Source: Desulfobacteraceae bacterium (GTDB lineage Bacteria > Desulfobacterota > Desulfobacteria > Desulfobacterales > UBA5852). Taken from it: 64,000 bases of DNA. The notes under the pieces were generated by a model. That model saw nothing but the letters and a program-made list of their open reading frames with translations, was not told the DNA's origin and made no database searches. Each line of letters starts with the position of its first letter. Position 1 is the first letter of the stretch. Made by a program: the position numbers and the translations under genes. The stretch lies in contig JABZFP010000030.1 of the NCBI GenBank assembly GCA_014237395.1, forward strand, positions 868,001-932,000, read 5' to 3'. Below, one piece after another: positions 31,281-39,372 of the stretch.

Positions 31281-32990
31281 ATGCACAACTATTTTGTTCG
31301 CGGTAATTTGCGGACCAAATTTTTTCTCTGGTCGACGGCGGTTCTCATCGTTTTTGGCCTACTCGTGGCGATGCTCTATTACCGGCATCTCAAACGGGCG
31401 GTCATGGCGGACTCCCTTCAAAAATCCGAACTCATCCTGAGTGAAGTCGAGGCGATCCGGGCCTACGTCAAAGACGAACTGCGGCCCTTAATGCAATCCC
31501 TGCATTCCCAGGATACCTTTATCATCGAGGCCATGTCCACCACCTATGTCAGCCGGCGCATCATGGAGCGCTTCGGGGAACGCATGCCGGGGTTTGTCTA
31601 CCGCCGGGTATCCGTGAATCCCCACAACCCGCGAAACCTGGCGGACGAATTCGAGGAGGAGATGATCGACTGGTTCGAGGCCGCGCCGGAGCGGCGGTTC
31701 TGGCAGGGGGTGGTGCAGAAGGGGGAGGAAGCCTTTTTTATCAGCATGGTGCCGGACTATTTCGAACAGAGCTGTATTCTTTGCCATGGAGATCCCGCGG
31801 CGGCCCCCCGGACATTGGTTGAAACCTATGGGAATGACGGCGGCTTCCGTTTCAAAGCCGGCGATCTGGCCGGGCTCAATTCGGTGGCCGTGCCGGTGTC
31901 CGGTCCATTTCAGAAGATCAGGCATTTCAGCGTGGGCCTTTTCGCAGGAACGGTGGCGGGAACCCTATCCCTCCTGCTCCTCTTCAACTGGCTGTTTAAC
32001 CGGCTGGTCATTTCACGCCTGACGCGCATCATGGAGGACCTCTCGCAGGACGAGGGGCGAACATCCACGCCAGGCGGAACACGGACAGCCGACGGGTCCG
32101 CCGATGAACTCGACAACCTGAAGACATCCCTGGGGCAGTTGAATCGGTACGTCCGGGCCGCCCGCAAAGGCGGCGGATTGGAACCCAACGTCATCGGACC
32201 CTATGTCGTAGGCCGTCCGCTGGTTGCCGGAACGCTGTCATGGGTCTATCAGGCCCGGGATACAAGAACGGAAGAACCGGTGAGCATTAAAATTCCTTTC
32301 GAGGACGTGCTCATCAATCCGATCTATGCCGCCTGTCTGCAAAGCGAATTAAAGCTTCTGGGCACCATCCGGCATCCGGGTATCATCAAGATCCGCGAAC
32401 GCCAGGGCGATGCGCTGGTACTGGCACCGGTGGCAGGTATGGATTTCGAGCGTTACCTCCGGCAGCATCCTCAACTTTCCGCAGCACCCATAGCGGCGTA
32501 TTTCCAAGAACTGCTGGACATTACGGCCTATCTGCACCACCAGGGCATCGTCCACCACGATTTGCGCCCCGCCAATTTTATCCTGGGCGAAGACGGCCGG
32601 CTGTGTCTGGTGGATCTCGGGATGGCCGCGCATCGCGATCACCCCGATCCGATCACGGCCTCCGGCATGGGCCCCCAGGGTGATGCCCGCTATATGCCGC
32701 CCGAGCAGTGGGCGGGTATGCGGGGCGACCCGCGGTCCGACATCTATACCCTGGGCACGCTGCTGTACCGCATGGCCGCAGGACGGCTGCCGTTCGAAGA
32801 CAGTGCCAAGGCGTATCAATTCCAGGCCCATAACAGAGGCGAAATCCTGCCGCCGTCAAGCTGGCAACCACATTTATCCAAAGCGATCGAGGCGGTGATT
32901 TTGAAAGCCATGGCTGCGGCACCCCAGGACCGCTACCAATGGGTGGAGGATTTTGGGGACGCCCTGGCGGCGGTCTTGCCTCAGGAGTGA
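31281..32990 (+). CDS. Membrane CxxCH sensor (DUF3365-like) fused to a Ser/Thr protein kinase
   Basis: 569 residues. Membrane helices at about 15-36 and 218-238 enclose a periplasmic domain that matches the sensor of the histidine kinase at 21.6 kb (AIRAYVKDELRPLMQ, TFIIEAMSTTYVSRRIMERF, YRRVSVNPHNP) and holds a heme-type motif C165-I-L-C168-H169. The cytoplasmic half is an atypical eukaryotic-like kinase: Lys337 in SIKIPF, Asp427 in HHDLRPANF (Lys replaced by Arg), Asp445 in VDLGMA, then PPEQWAGM and RSDIYTLGTLLY. Catalytic residues are kept, so activity is plausible. ATG 31281 follows GTGAAAGGAAGG. The heme assignment is from CxxCH; the ligand is unknown. Confidence 0.85.
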   Translation: MHNYFVRGNLRTKFFLWSTAVLIVFGLLVAMLYYRHLKRAVMADSLQKSELILSEVEAIRAYVKDELRPLMQSLHSQDTFIIEAMSTTYVSRRIMERFGERMPGFVYRRVSVNPHNPRNLADEFEEEMIDWFEAAPERRFWQGVVQKGEEAFFISMVPDYFEQSCILCHGDPAAAPRTLVETYGNDGGFRFKAGDLAGLNSVAVPVSGPFQKIRHFSVGLFAGTVAGTLSLLLLFNWLFNRLVISRLTRIMEDLSQDEGRTSTPGGTRTADGSADELDNLKTSLGQLNRYVRAARKGGGLEPNVIGPYVVGRPLVAGTLSWVYQARDTRTEEPVSIKIPFEDVLINPIYAACLQSELKLLGTIRHPGIIKIRERQGDALVLAPVAGMDFERYLRQHPQLSAAPIAAYFQELLDITAYLHHQGIVHHDLRPANFILGEDGRLCLVDLGMAAHRDHPDPITASGMGPQGDARYMPPEQWAGMRGDPRSDIYTLGTLLYRMAAGRLPFEDSAKAYQFQAHNRGEILPPSSWQPHLSKAIEAVILKAMAAAPQDRYQWVEDFGDALAAVLPQE

Positions 32991-33102
32991 GGCATGATTC
33001 ACGGCCGGGAAAGTCCTTGTCCGCCATAGGGCATTGTCCGAGGCGGCAAGCATGGCTGAGGATCGGGACGGGCAGTCACACCACCACTGAAGGGAGAACG
33101 AC

Positions 33103-33915
33103 TTGAAACAACTGAACGGTAAACTTGCTCTGGTGACCGGGGCCGCGATGGGAATGGGAAAGGCCATTGCCGAAACCCTTCTGGCGGAAGGCTGCCGGCT
33201 GGCCCTGGTCGATATCAACCCGGAGCTCCTGGAAGAAACCCGCCAATCGCTGCGTCGCAGCGGGGTGTGCGAGGCGTTTGTCTGTGACATTGCCAATCGC
33301 GATCAGGTAAGGAAACTGGCCACCTCGGTCGAACACGACCTGGGAAGTGTCAATATTCTCGTGAACAACGCCGGCATCGTTCGGGCGGCGCCGCTGTTGT
33401 CCCTGAGCGACGACGATATCGAGCGCATGATCCGCATCAACCTCACCGCCCAGTTCTGGACCTGCAAGGCCTTCCTGCCCGGGATGGCGCAGGCCGGACC
33501 CGGCCATATCGTTAACATGGCCTCGGCGGGCGGGTTGCTGGCCATCCCTTCCCTGACGGCGTATTGCGCCAGCAAGTTCGGCGTGGTCGGGTTTTCCGAC
33601 GCCCTGCGCCAGGAGTTGAAAAAAGCGCGACTTCCCATCGGGGTGACCTGTGTCTGCCCCAACACGGTCAACACGGGCATGTTCGAGGGGGCCCGGACCG
33701 TGCGCGGCACACGCATCCTTCGCCCGGCGGATGTCGCCGCTCAGGTGGTGCGGGCGATCCGGCGCAACCAGGCTGTCCTGGGGGTGCCGTCGTTTCCGGT
33801 GAACGTGCTGACCCCGCTGCTGAAAGCCCTTTTACCGGTCACGGTCATGGACCGCATCAACGCTCTCATGGGCATGTGGCACATCAACGACAGCTGGCGG
33901 GGACGTGGATCTTGA
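33103..33915 (+). CDS. Short-chain dehydrogenase/reductase
   Basis: 270 residues, cytoplasmic NAD(P)-dependent oxidoreductase of the classical SDR family. The cofactor motif is TGAAMGMGKAI (TGxxxGxG), the structural NNAG is present, and the catalytic Ser and Tyr-x3-Lys appear in MASAGG and YCASK. LVDINPE after strand 2 places an aspartate that favours NAD(H). The start is TTG 33103 behind AGGGAGAACG; there is no ATG nearby. It has no obvious link to the kinases; the substrate is not predictable. The same-strand neighbours are 112 and 111 nt away, so it may be transcribed alone. Confidence 0.83.
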   Translation: MKQLNGKLALVTGAAMGMGKAIAETLLAEGCRLALVDINPELLEETRQSLRRSGVCEAFVCDIANRDQVRKLATSVEHDLGSVNILVNNAGIVRAAPLLSLSDDDIERMIRINLTAQFWTCKAFLPGMAQAGPGHIVNMASAGGLLAIPSLTAYCASKFGVVGFSDALRQELKKARLPIGVTCVCPNTVNTGMFEGARTVRGTRILRPADVAAQVVRAIRRNQAVLGVPSFPVNVLTPLLKALLPVTVMDRINALMGMWHINDSWRGRGS

Positions 33916-34032
33916 CAAACGTTGGGGGATATGAAATTTACCAAAATTACGGTTATTTACTATCCTCAAAGGTGGCGTATGACATTCTCGGAATGACCGG
34001 CCGCGACCTGCTTTTAAGGGTGTGACGTGATC

Positions 34033-35556
34033 ATGGACGCCCAACACCACAAAGAAACCCTTCTTTTCGTTGACGATGAAGAAAACATTCTCGACATCGC
34101 CAGCGAGTATTTCGAGTTCAAAGGCTTTCAGGTGCTGACCGCAAGCAACGGGCGTGAGGCGGTTCGCGTATTGGAGACCGAACGCGTGGACTGCTGTTTT
34201 ACCGACATCAACATGCCCGAGATGGACGGCTTGGCCCTCGCCGAACACATCCACCACACCGACAACACGATCCCGGTCATCGTTATGACCGGCTACCCCT
34301 CGCTCGACAACACGATCGCGACGCTGAAAAACGGGGTCGTCGATTTTCTGATCAAACCGGTCAACCTGGAGCAGATGGAGTTGGCGGTGCGCCGGGTGCT
34401 GCGCCAGCGGCGGTTGTTCGTGGAGAACATTCTGCTGCAAAAAGAAGTCGAGCAGAAACAGCGTTTGGAAAAACTGAACCGTGAACTCGTCTACAAAGTG
34501 GAAGAACTCAATCTGGTCAACCGCATCATGAGCGACTTTGCCGCGATGGGCTCAACCACCGATGTCTTCAGACGCGTGGTCGATATGACGATCGAGGTTG
34601 CGCATGCCGACGGGGCGCAGTTCCTCGTTATGAACGAACATGTCGCGCAGCCCTTCGAAGTCGTTTCCGCGGCGACCGGTTCGGTGATCGGGGTAGAGGC
34701 CATTCGGCTGCCGGAAGCCCTCGTGGCGAGTGTCGTCGGCGATGAAATCCCCCTGCTGGTGGACGGGTGCCAGGGAAAAGACATCCTGCCCGACCCCGTT
34801 CGCTCGGCGCTTTTGGTTCCCATGAAAATCAGGGGAAAAGTTTTCGGGGTGCTGACGGCCGCGGTGTGCCGTGATGACCTTCACTTTTCGGAAAAGGACC
34901 TCTACTACCTATCCTATATTGCCCGCAACGCGGCACGTTCCATCGAGAACCTGGCCCTTTATGAAAACATCTACCAGAACCTGTTCTCGACCCTGTATGC
35001 CTTCGTCAATGCCCTGGAGGCGCGTGACCCCTACACGCAGCAGCACTCGGAGCGGGTGGCGCGGTTGGCGATCCTGTTGGGCCAGGAGATGAACTGTACG
35101 CCTGAAGAATTGGATATTCTTCACTTTTCAGGCCACCTGCACGACATCGGGAAAATCGGGATCCGGGATGACATTCTTCTGAAGCGAAGCGGATTGACCG
35201 CGGAGGAATACGAGAAAATCAAGGAGCATCCCCAGATCGGCGCCAATATCGTCGGGCAGCTGGGCCTGTGGGACCGTGAAAAGGATATCATCCGCTACCA
35301 TCATGAGCACTATGACGGCACCGGCTATCCGGAAGGGTTGCAGGGAGAAGGGATTCCTTTCCTGTCGCGGATACTGGCGGTGGCCGACGTCTTCGACGCC
35401 ATGGCATCCGGGCGCGCCTATCGCAAAAAAATTGAAGAGGCCGTGGTGTTGGACGCCATCCGCGAACGAGCGGGAACCCACTTCGACCCAAAGGTTGTTG
35501 AAACCCTGCTGCAGTTGCATCAGGAAGGGCGTTTCCCCCCCCCGTCCGGTGCCTGA
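34033..35556 (+). CDS. Response regulator with GAF-like and HD-GYP domains
   Basis: 507 residues from ATG 34033 (GTG 34027 is the alternative). Receiver domain with DDEEN at the start and a phosphoacceptor Asp in CCFTDINMPEMDG (about residues 57-69), a coiled linker (about 125-160), a GAF-like domain (about 165-310) and an HD-GYP domain with HSERV, HDIGKIG, HH and YHHEHYDGTGYP. HD-GYP proteins hydrolyse cyclic di-GMP, so this would lower c-di-GMP on phosphorylation. No kinase is adjacent in the same transcript; the CxxCH kinase at 21.6 kb or the hybrid kinase at 37.0 kb are candidates. It ends the 21.6-35.6 kb island. Confidence 0.88.
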   Translation: MDAQHHKETLLFVDDEENILDIASEYFEFKGFQVLTASNGREAVRVLETERVDCCFTDINMPEMDGLALAEHIHHTDNTIPVIVMTGYPSLDNTIATLKNGVVDFLIKPVNLEQMELAVRRVLRQRRLFVENILLQKEVEQKQRLEKLNRELVYKVEELNLVNRIMSDFAAMGSTTDVFRRVVDMTIEVAHADGAQFLVMNEHVAQPFEVVSAATGSVIGVEAIRLPEALVASVVGDEIPLLVDGCQGKDILPDPVRSALLVPMKIRGKVFGVLTAAVCRDDLHFSEKDLYYLSYIARNAARSIENLALYENIYQNLFSTLYAFVNALEARDPYTQQHSERVARLAILLGQEMNCTPEELDILHFSGHLHDIGKIGIRDDILLKRSGLTAEEYEKIKEHPQIGANIVGQLGLWDREKDIIRYHHEHYDGTGYPEGLQGEGIPFLSRILAVADVFDAMASGRAYRKKIEEAVVLDAIRERAGTHFDPKVVETLLQLHQEGRFPPPSGA

Positions 35557-35695
35557 CGACCGATGCTTCCCCCTGTTGCGCCTCGGGCAGCCCCATCGGC
35601 GCTACTTTTCCCCGACCATCGCGAACGACAACCCAATTGCCGCAGGCAATCGGCGTTACAATACCGACCGCGCAGCGGCGCGCCAGGCGCGAATC

Positions 35696-35980
35696 TCAAA
35701 GGCGCCTGAGGACTTTGCTTTTTTCTCCCCGGTCCAGGTCATCCAGGGCGAAGGCCAACGCGGCTTCCAGCAGCATGGATTTGTTGTCGATCGCGGCGCC
35801 GGCCAGCTTCAGTTCGTGGAATTTGCGGTCAAAGCGTTCGATGACCTGCAGAGACAAATAAAACCCGGCCTTTTTCTTGGGTTTAACGGGCGTCCCTTTG
35901 GTACCCCCGGTGGCGGATTGGATCGGGTCGATGGGATTGGTGTCAAAAAAGTCAGGCAGATCACTCGGGTCAGGCATCAT
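35696..35980 (-). CDS. Small ParA-partner protein, possible DNA-binding
   Basis: 94 residues. The first ~40 are low-complexity and basic (GGTKGTPVKPKKKAGFYL); the rest reads LSLQVIERFDRKFHELK, then DNKSMLLEAALAFALDDLDRGEKS. A strand followed by two helices in this order is what a ribbon-helix-helix protein looks like. ATG 35980 lies 7 nt after GGAGG, inside the end of parA, so the two genes overlap by 11 nt and are translated together. Small RHH proteins after ParA often bind centromere sites and regulate the operon. The DNA-binding role is inferred. Confidence 0.65.
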   Translation of the reverse strand: MMPDPSDLPDFFDTNPIDPIQSATGGTKGTPVKPKKKAGFYLSLQVIERFDRKFHELKLAGAAIDNKSMLLEAALAFALDDLDRGEKSKVLRRL

Positions 35981-36734
35981 TGCGAATCCTCCTTACCAGC
36001 TGGTGGTAATCCATTGCGCCGGCGGCATGGCGGCTGTACTCAAAAATGCTCTGGCCGCTGGAGGGCGCCTCCGTCAATCGGACGTTATAATGGATCGGCT
36101 CACAGATCTGTTTGCTGAAAAGCCGGCGCAGCACGTCATAGATTTCGCTGCTATGACGGGTGCGGCGATCGAACAGCGTCGGCAGCACGTACTTCAATTG
36201 CAGCTCCTGGTTCATGCGCTGGGCCGACATCAGGTAGCCGAAGAAGGTCTTCAAGCCCTCCAGGGCCGGACCTTGCAGGGCTACGGGGCAGAGAACTTCG
36301 GTGGCGGCCATGAGAATATTGACGCTGAGGACATCCCATCCCGGGGCACAGTCAAAAATCAGATAGTCCAGGGCGCCGTCCCGGGGCACCAGCGTTTTGG
36401 CCAGGACAGCTTGACGGATCTCCCGGGGCTGCTCGCCCAGCCAGTTTTTCAATTCGACCAGGTTGATGCCGCCCGCCAGCAGCCAGAGGTTTTCGCGGGC
36501 GGGAAAGAGGGTTTCCTTTTTGGCAACCGGGTTTCCGCGGGCATCGGTTCCGGTGATGAATTCATAAAGGCCGAAGGGGGGGGCGACGCCCAAGAATTTG
36601 GCAGTTTGTCCCTGGGTGTCGCAATCCACAATCAAGACCCGATGCCCTGCCAGTGAAAGGCCATGGGCCAGGTTAACGGCGGTGGTGGTTTTGCCGACAC
36701 CACCTTTCGCCATTGCAACGGCAATTTTACGCAT
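35970..36734 (-). CDS. parA: ParA-family partition ATPase
   Basis: 254 residues. The deviant Walker A motif KGGVGKTTT (residues 10-18) with signature lysines is at the start, followed by VLIVDCDTQGQTAKFLG (Walker A') and YLIFDCAPGWDVLSVNIL (Walker B). Length without an N-terminal HTH is that of small type Ib/orphan ParA or Soj proteins. ATG 36734 follows AAGGAGG with an 11-nt spacer. It heads a two-gene operon with the 94-residue partner; repeats resembling operator sites lie just upstream. It may segregate a cargo or plasmid-derived locus rather than the main chromosome. Confidence 0.85.
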   Translation of the reverse strand: MRKIAVAMAKGGVGKTTTAVNLAHGLSLAGHRVLIVDCDTQGQTAKFLGVAPPFGLYEFITGTDARGNPVAKKETLFPARENLWLLAGGINLVELKNWLGEQPREIRQAVLAKTLVPRDGALDYLIFDCAPGWDVLSVNILMAATEVLCPVALQGPALEGLKTFFGYLMSAQRMNQELQLKYVLPTLFDRRTRHSSEIYDVLRRLFSKQICEPIHYNVRLTEAPSSGQSIFEYSRHAAGAMDYHQLVRRIRNDA

Positions 36735-36762
36735 GATTTTCGCAGGCCTCCTTCTTCTTGTG

Positions 36763-36917
36763 TAGAATTCTTCTATTATACTGTTCTATTGGGGAGCGCA
36801 ACCCCTTTCAACGATCCCTCCGTCCGTCCTTGCATTCAGGCTGCCGCTCGATGGGGCCACACCCGTTAACCGGGTGGTCAATATTGACATGGTCTAGAAT
36901 CCATAATAGAACTAATA
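36763..36917. promoter_or_regulatory. AT-rich TAGAA-type repeats upstream of parA
   Basis: The segment 36763-36790 contains TAGAATTCTTCTA followed by TTATACTGTTCTATT, and 36895-36917 contains TAGAATCCATAATAGAACTAA. The motif (A)ATAGAA recurs in both. They stand out from GC-rich surroundings and flank the parA promoter region. A ParA-partner binding site or promoter is a reasonable guess. Confidence 0.4.
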
Positions 36918-36993
36918 AGATACGCCATCGTCGGGATGAGACCGGTTCGGTGGTGTCGTCATTTTATAATGCGCCGGCGGGACACCCATTTTC

Positions 36994-39264
36994 ATGACAT
37001 CCCAAAAAAAACGCCCTGATCCGGGGGCTGGCGAAATGTCGCCGGAACATCCGCCATTGCCGGCTTGGTCTTGTGATGAGGCCTGGCCTGCGGACGCGTC
37101 GCCCGCGATTGCCTTAACCCGTCAGCAGCGGGAGCGCCAAGCCTTTCACATCATCACGGAAGCTGCGGTTTCCCAGGCCGAACTGCCCGCGATTTGCCAG
37201 AAAATCCTGACCGATCTTTTATCCGTGCTGGACTTCGATTTCGCCACCCTGCGGCTTTACGATCCGGCGACCCGTCTGCTCAACCTGACCGCTATCGCCG
37301 GTCAGCGGGTGCAGGCGATGCTGGACAAGTTTCCCGTCCAGTCCATTGACGATCCCCATTATGTGGGCGCCTTTGTGGCCCGTGAGCGAAAACCGGTCTT
37401 TGCACCGGAAGTCGACCGCCATACCATCGCTGAAACCCACGCCATGCGGGTGCGTGAGATCGGGCTGAAAGGCATCATCGCCTATCCCATCACCAGTGCC
37501 GCCGGCGATCTGATCGGTGTGGTGCAGCTCAATGCCGGGGAGGCCCGTTCCATCAACCCGGGGGATCGAACCTTTTTCGAAGCCGTGGCCCGGATGTTCG
37601 GCACCATCATTGAACATCGTCGCGCGGTGGACAGCCTCCGGGAGAGCGAAGAAGGCTATCGCTCTCTTTTTGAGAACGCCCCCGCCGCGCTTTGGGTGGC
37701 GGATTTTTCGGATGCCAAGGCGTATCTGACCCGCCTGCAGGAAACCGGAACAGCGGATCTGGGCACCCATTTTACCGCCAACCCGGGAGCCGTGGCCGAG
37801 TGTGCCGCGCGCATCAAGGTCCTGGATGTCAATCAGCAGGCTCTCGAGCTATACCAGGCACAAGACAAACAGGCCTTAAAAACGGGTTTGTCGCGTATCC
37901 TGACCGCACAATCCTTCGAGGCCCTGGCCGGGGAACTGGTCATCATCAGCGCGGGCGGGCAGCGCTCCAGCACTGAGATCGAAAATCTCACCCTGTCCGG
38001 TGAAAAGCGTCGGCTGGTCATGCAGTGGTTCGTGGCGCCGGGCCATGAATCCGATTATGGGCGGGTCTTTATCTCATTTCGGGATGTCACGGCGACCCGG
38101 GCGTTGGAGGCCCAATTGCTCCAGTCGCAGAAGATGGAATCCGTCGGGACCCTGGCCGGCGGCATTGCCCACGATTTCAACAATATCATGCAGGCCATCA
38201 GCGGGTATACCCAGCTCATGCTATGGGATCGCCATCCGGGGGAGCAGGATTACGACAACTTACGCGCCATCGAAAAAGCGGCCGATCGTGCCAGCAAACT
38301 GACCCGTCAGTTATTGACCTTCAGCCGCAAAGTCCCCATCGCCCTGAAGCCGACGGACCTCAATGCGGAAATCGAAGGCGTCGGTAAGATCCTGGCGCGC
38401 ACGATCCCGAAAATGATCCGTATCGAGCAGCATCTGGACCCTGATTTATATCCGGTCAACGCCGACCGGTCTCAGATCGAACAGGTGTTGATGAATCTCA
38501 GCATCAATGCCAGCAATGCCATGCCGGATGGTGGGCGTCTTGTGTTCGAAACCGCGAATGTCGAGCTGGACCGGACCTATGCTCTCGCCCATCCGGAGGC
38601 CCACGAGGGACCCCATGTGCGACTGTCCGTATCGGATACCGGACACGGCATGAACGCCGAAACCCAACGACGGGTATTCGAACCTTTTTTTACGACGGGA
38701 GAGATCGGGCAGGGTTCCGGTCTGGGGCTGGCCATGGTTTACGGGATCGTTAAAAACCACGATGGTCATATCCTCTGTTACAGCACGCCCGGGCAGGGGA
38801 CCTGTTTCAAGATCTATCTGCCCGCCATTGGAACCCCGCTCGCCATACCGATCGGAGAGGCCAGCCCGGCAGCGGCCTCGCCGTCCGGAACGGAAACCAT
38901 CCTGGTGGTGGACGACGAGCCCGTGATTCTGGATCTGGCGGAAACCATTCTGGCGCGCTTCGGCTACACGGTCATCCGCGCCGAAAGCGGCGAGCAGGCC
39001 CTGGCCATTCTGGCCGGCCAGGCCGAATCGGTCGACCTGGTGATTCTGGACCTGAACATGCCCGGAATGGGGGGGCATAACTGCCTCGAGACGCTCAAGG
39101 CCCGCTATCCGGATTTGCCGGTGCTGATTGCCAGCGGCTATTCTCCCAACGGATCGGTGCGGGATACGCTGAGCGCCGGCGCTGCGGGATTCATCGGAAA
39201 ACCCTATCAGTTAAAGGAAATGCTCAAGATTGTGCGGGATATTATCGATGCCGAATCTTCCTGA
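36994..39264 (+). CDS. Hybrid sensor histidine kinase (GAF-PAS-HisKA-HATPase-REC)
   Basis: 756 residues, no membrane segment, so a cytosolic sensor. GAF domain about 40-205 (VLDFDFATLRLYDPATRLL, IAYPITSAAGDLIGVVQL), PAS about 215-370, HisKA with His393 in GGIAHDFNNIMQAISGYTQLM, HATPase (NLSINASNAMPDGG, SDTGHGM, GSGLGLAMVYGI) and a C-terminal receiver with Asp686 in VILDLNMPG. The start at ATG 36994 has a weak ribosome site (CGGCGGGAC). The next gene downstream, a PAS-sigma54 activator, lacks a receiver, so phosphotransfer to it is not expected; the output partner is elsewhere. Confidence 0.87.
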   Translation: MTSQKKRPDPGAGEMSPEHPPLPAWSCDEAWPADASPAIALTRQQRERQAFHIITEAAVSQAELPAICQKILTDLLSVLDFDFATLRLYDPATRLLNLTAIAGQRVQAMLDKFPVQSIDDPHYVGAFVARERKPVFAPEVDRHTIAETHAMRVREIGLKGIIAYPITSAAGDLIGVVQLNAGEARSINPGDRTFFEAVARMFGTIIEHRRAVDSLRESEEGYRSLFENAPAALWVADFSDAKAYLTRLQETGTADLGTHFTANPGAVAECAARIKVLDVNQQALELYQAQDKQALKTGLSRILTAQSFEALAGELVIISAGGQRSSTEIENLTLSGEKRRLVMQWFVAPGHESDYGRVFISFRDVTATRALEAQLLQSQKMESVGTLAGGIAHDFNNIMQAISGYTQLMLWDRHPGEQDYDNLRAIEKAADRASKLTRQLLTFSRKVPIALKPTDLNAEIEGVGKILARTIPKMIRIEQHLDPDLYPVNADRSQIEQVLMNLSINASNAMPDGGRLVFETANVELDRTYALAHPEAHEGPHVRLSVSDTGHGMNAETQRRVFEPFFTTGEIGQGSGLGLAMVYGIVKNHDGHILCYSTPGQGTCFKIYLPAIGTPLAIPIGEASPAAASPSGTETILVVDDEPVILDLAETILARFGYTVIRAESGEQALAILAGQAESVDLVILDLNMPGMGGHNCLETLKARYPDLPVLIASGYSPNGSVRDTLSAGAAGFIGKPYQLKEMLKIVRDIIDAESS

Positions 39265-39372
39265 AAAGCCACTTCTCCACCGGTGGGATTGCGGTGAAGC
39301 GGACCCGAACAACTTCTTACGACGTTTGACACCCTCATCTCGCATCGATTGTGCCGCGACCCGGGTTGCCTG

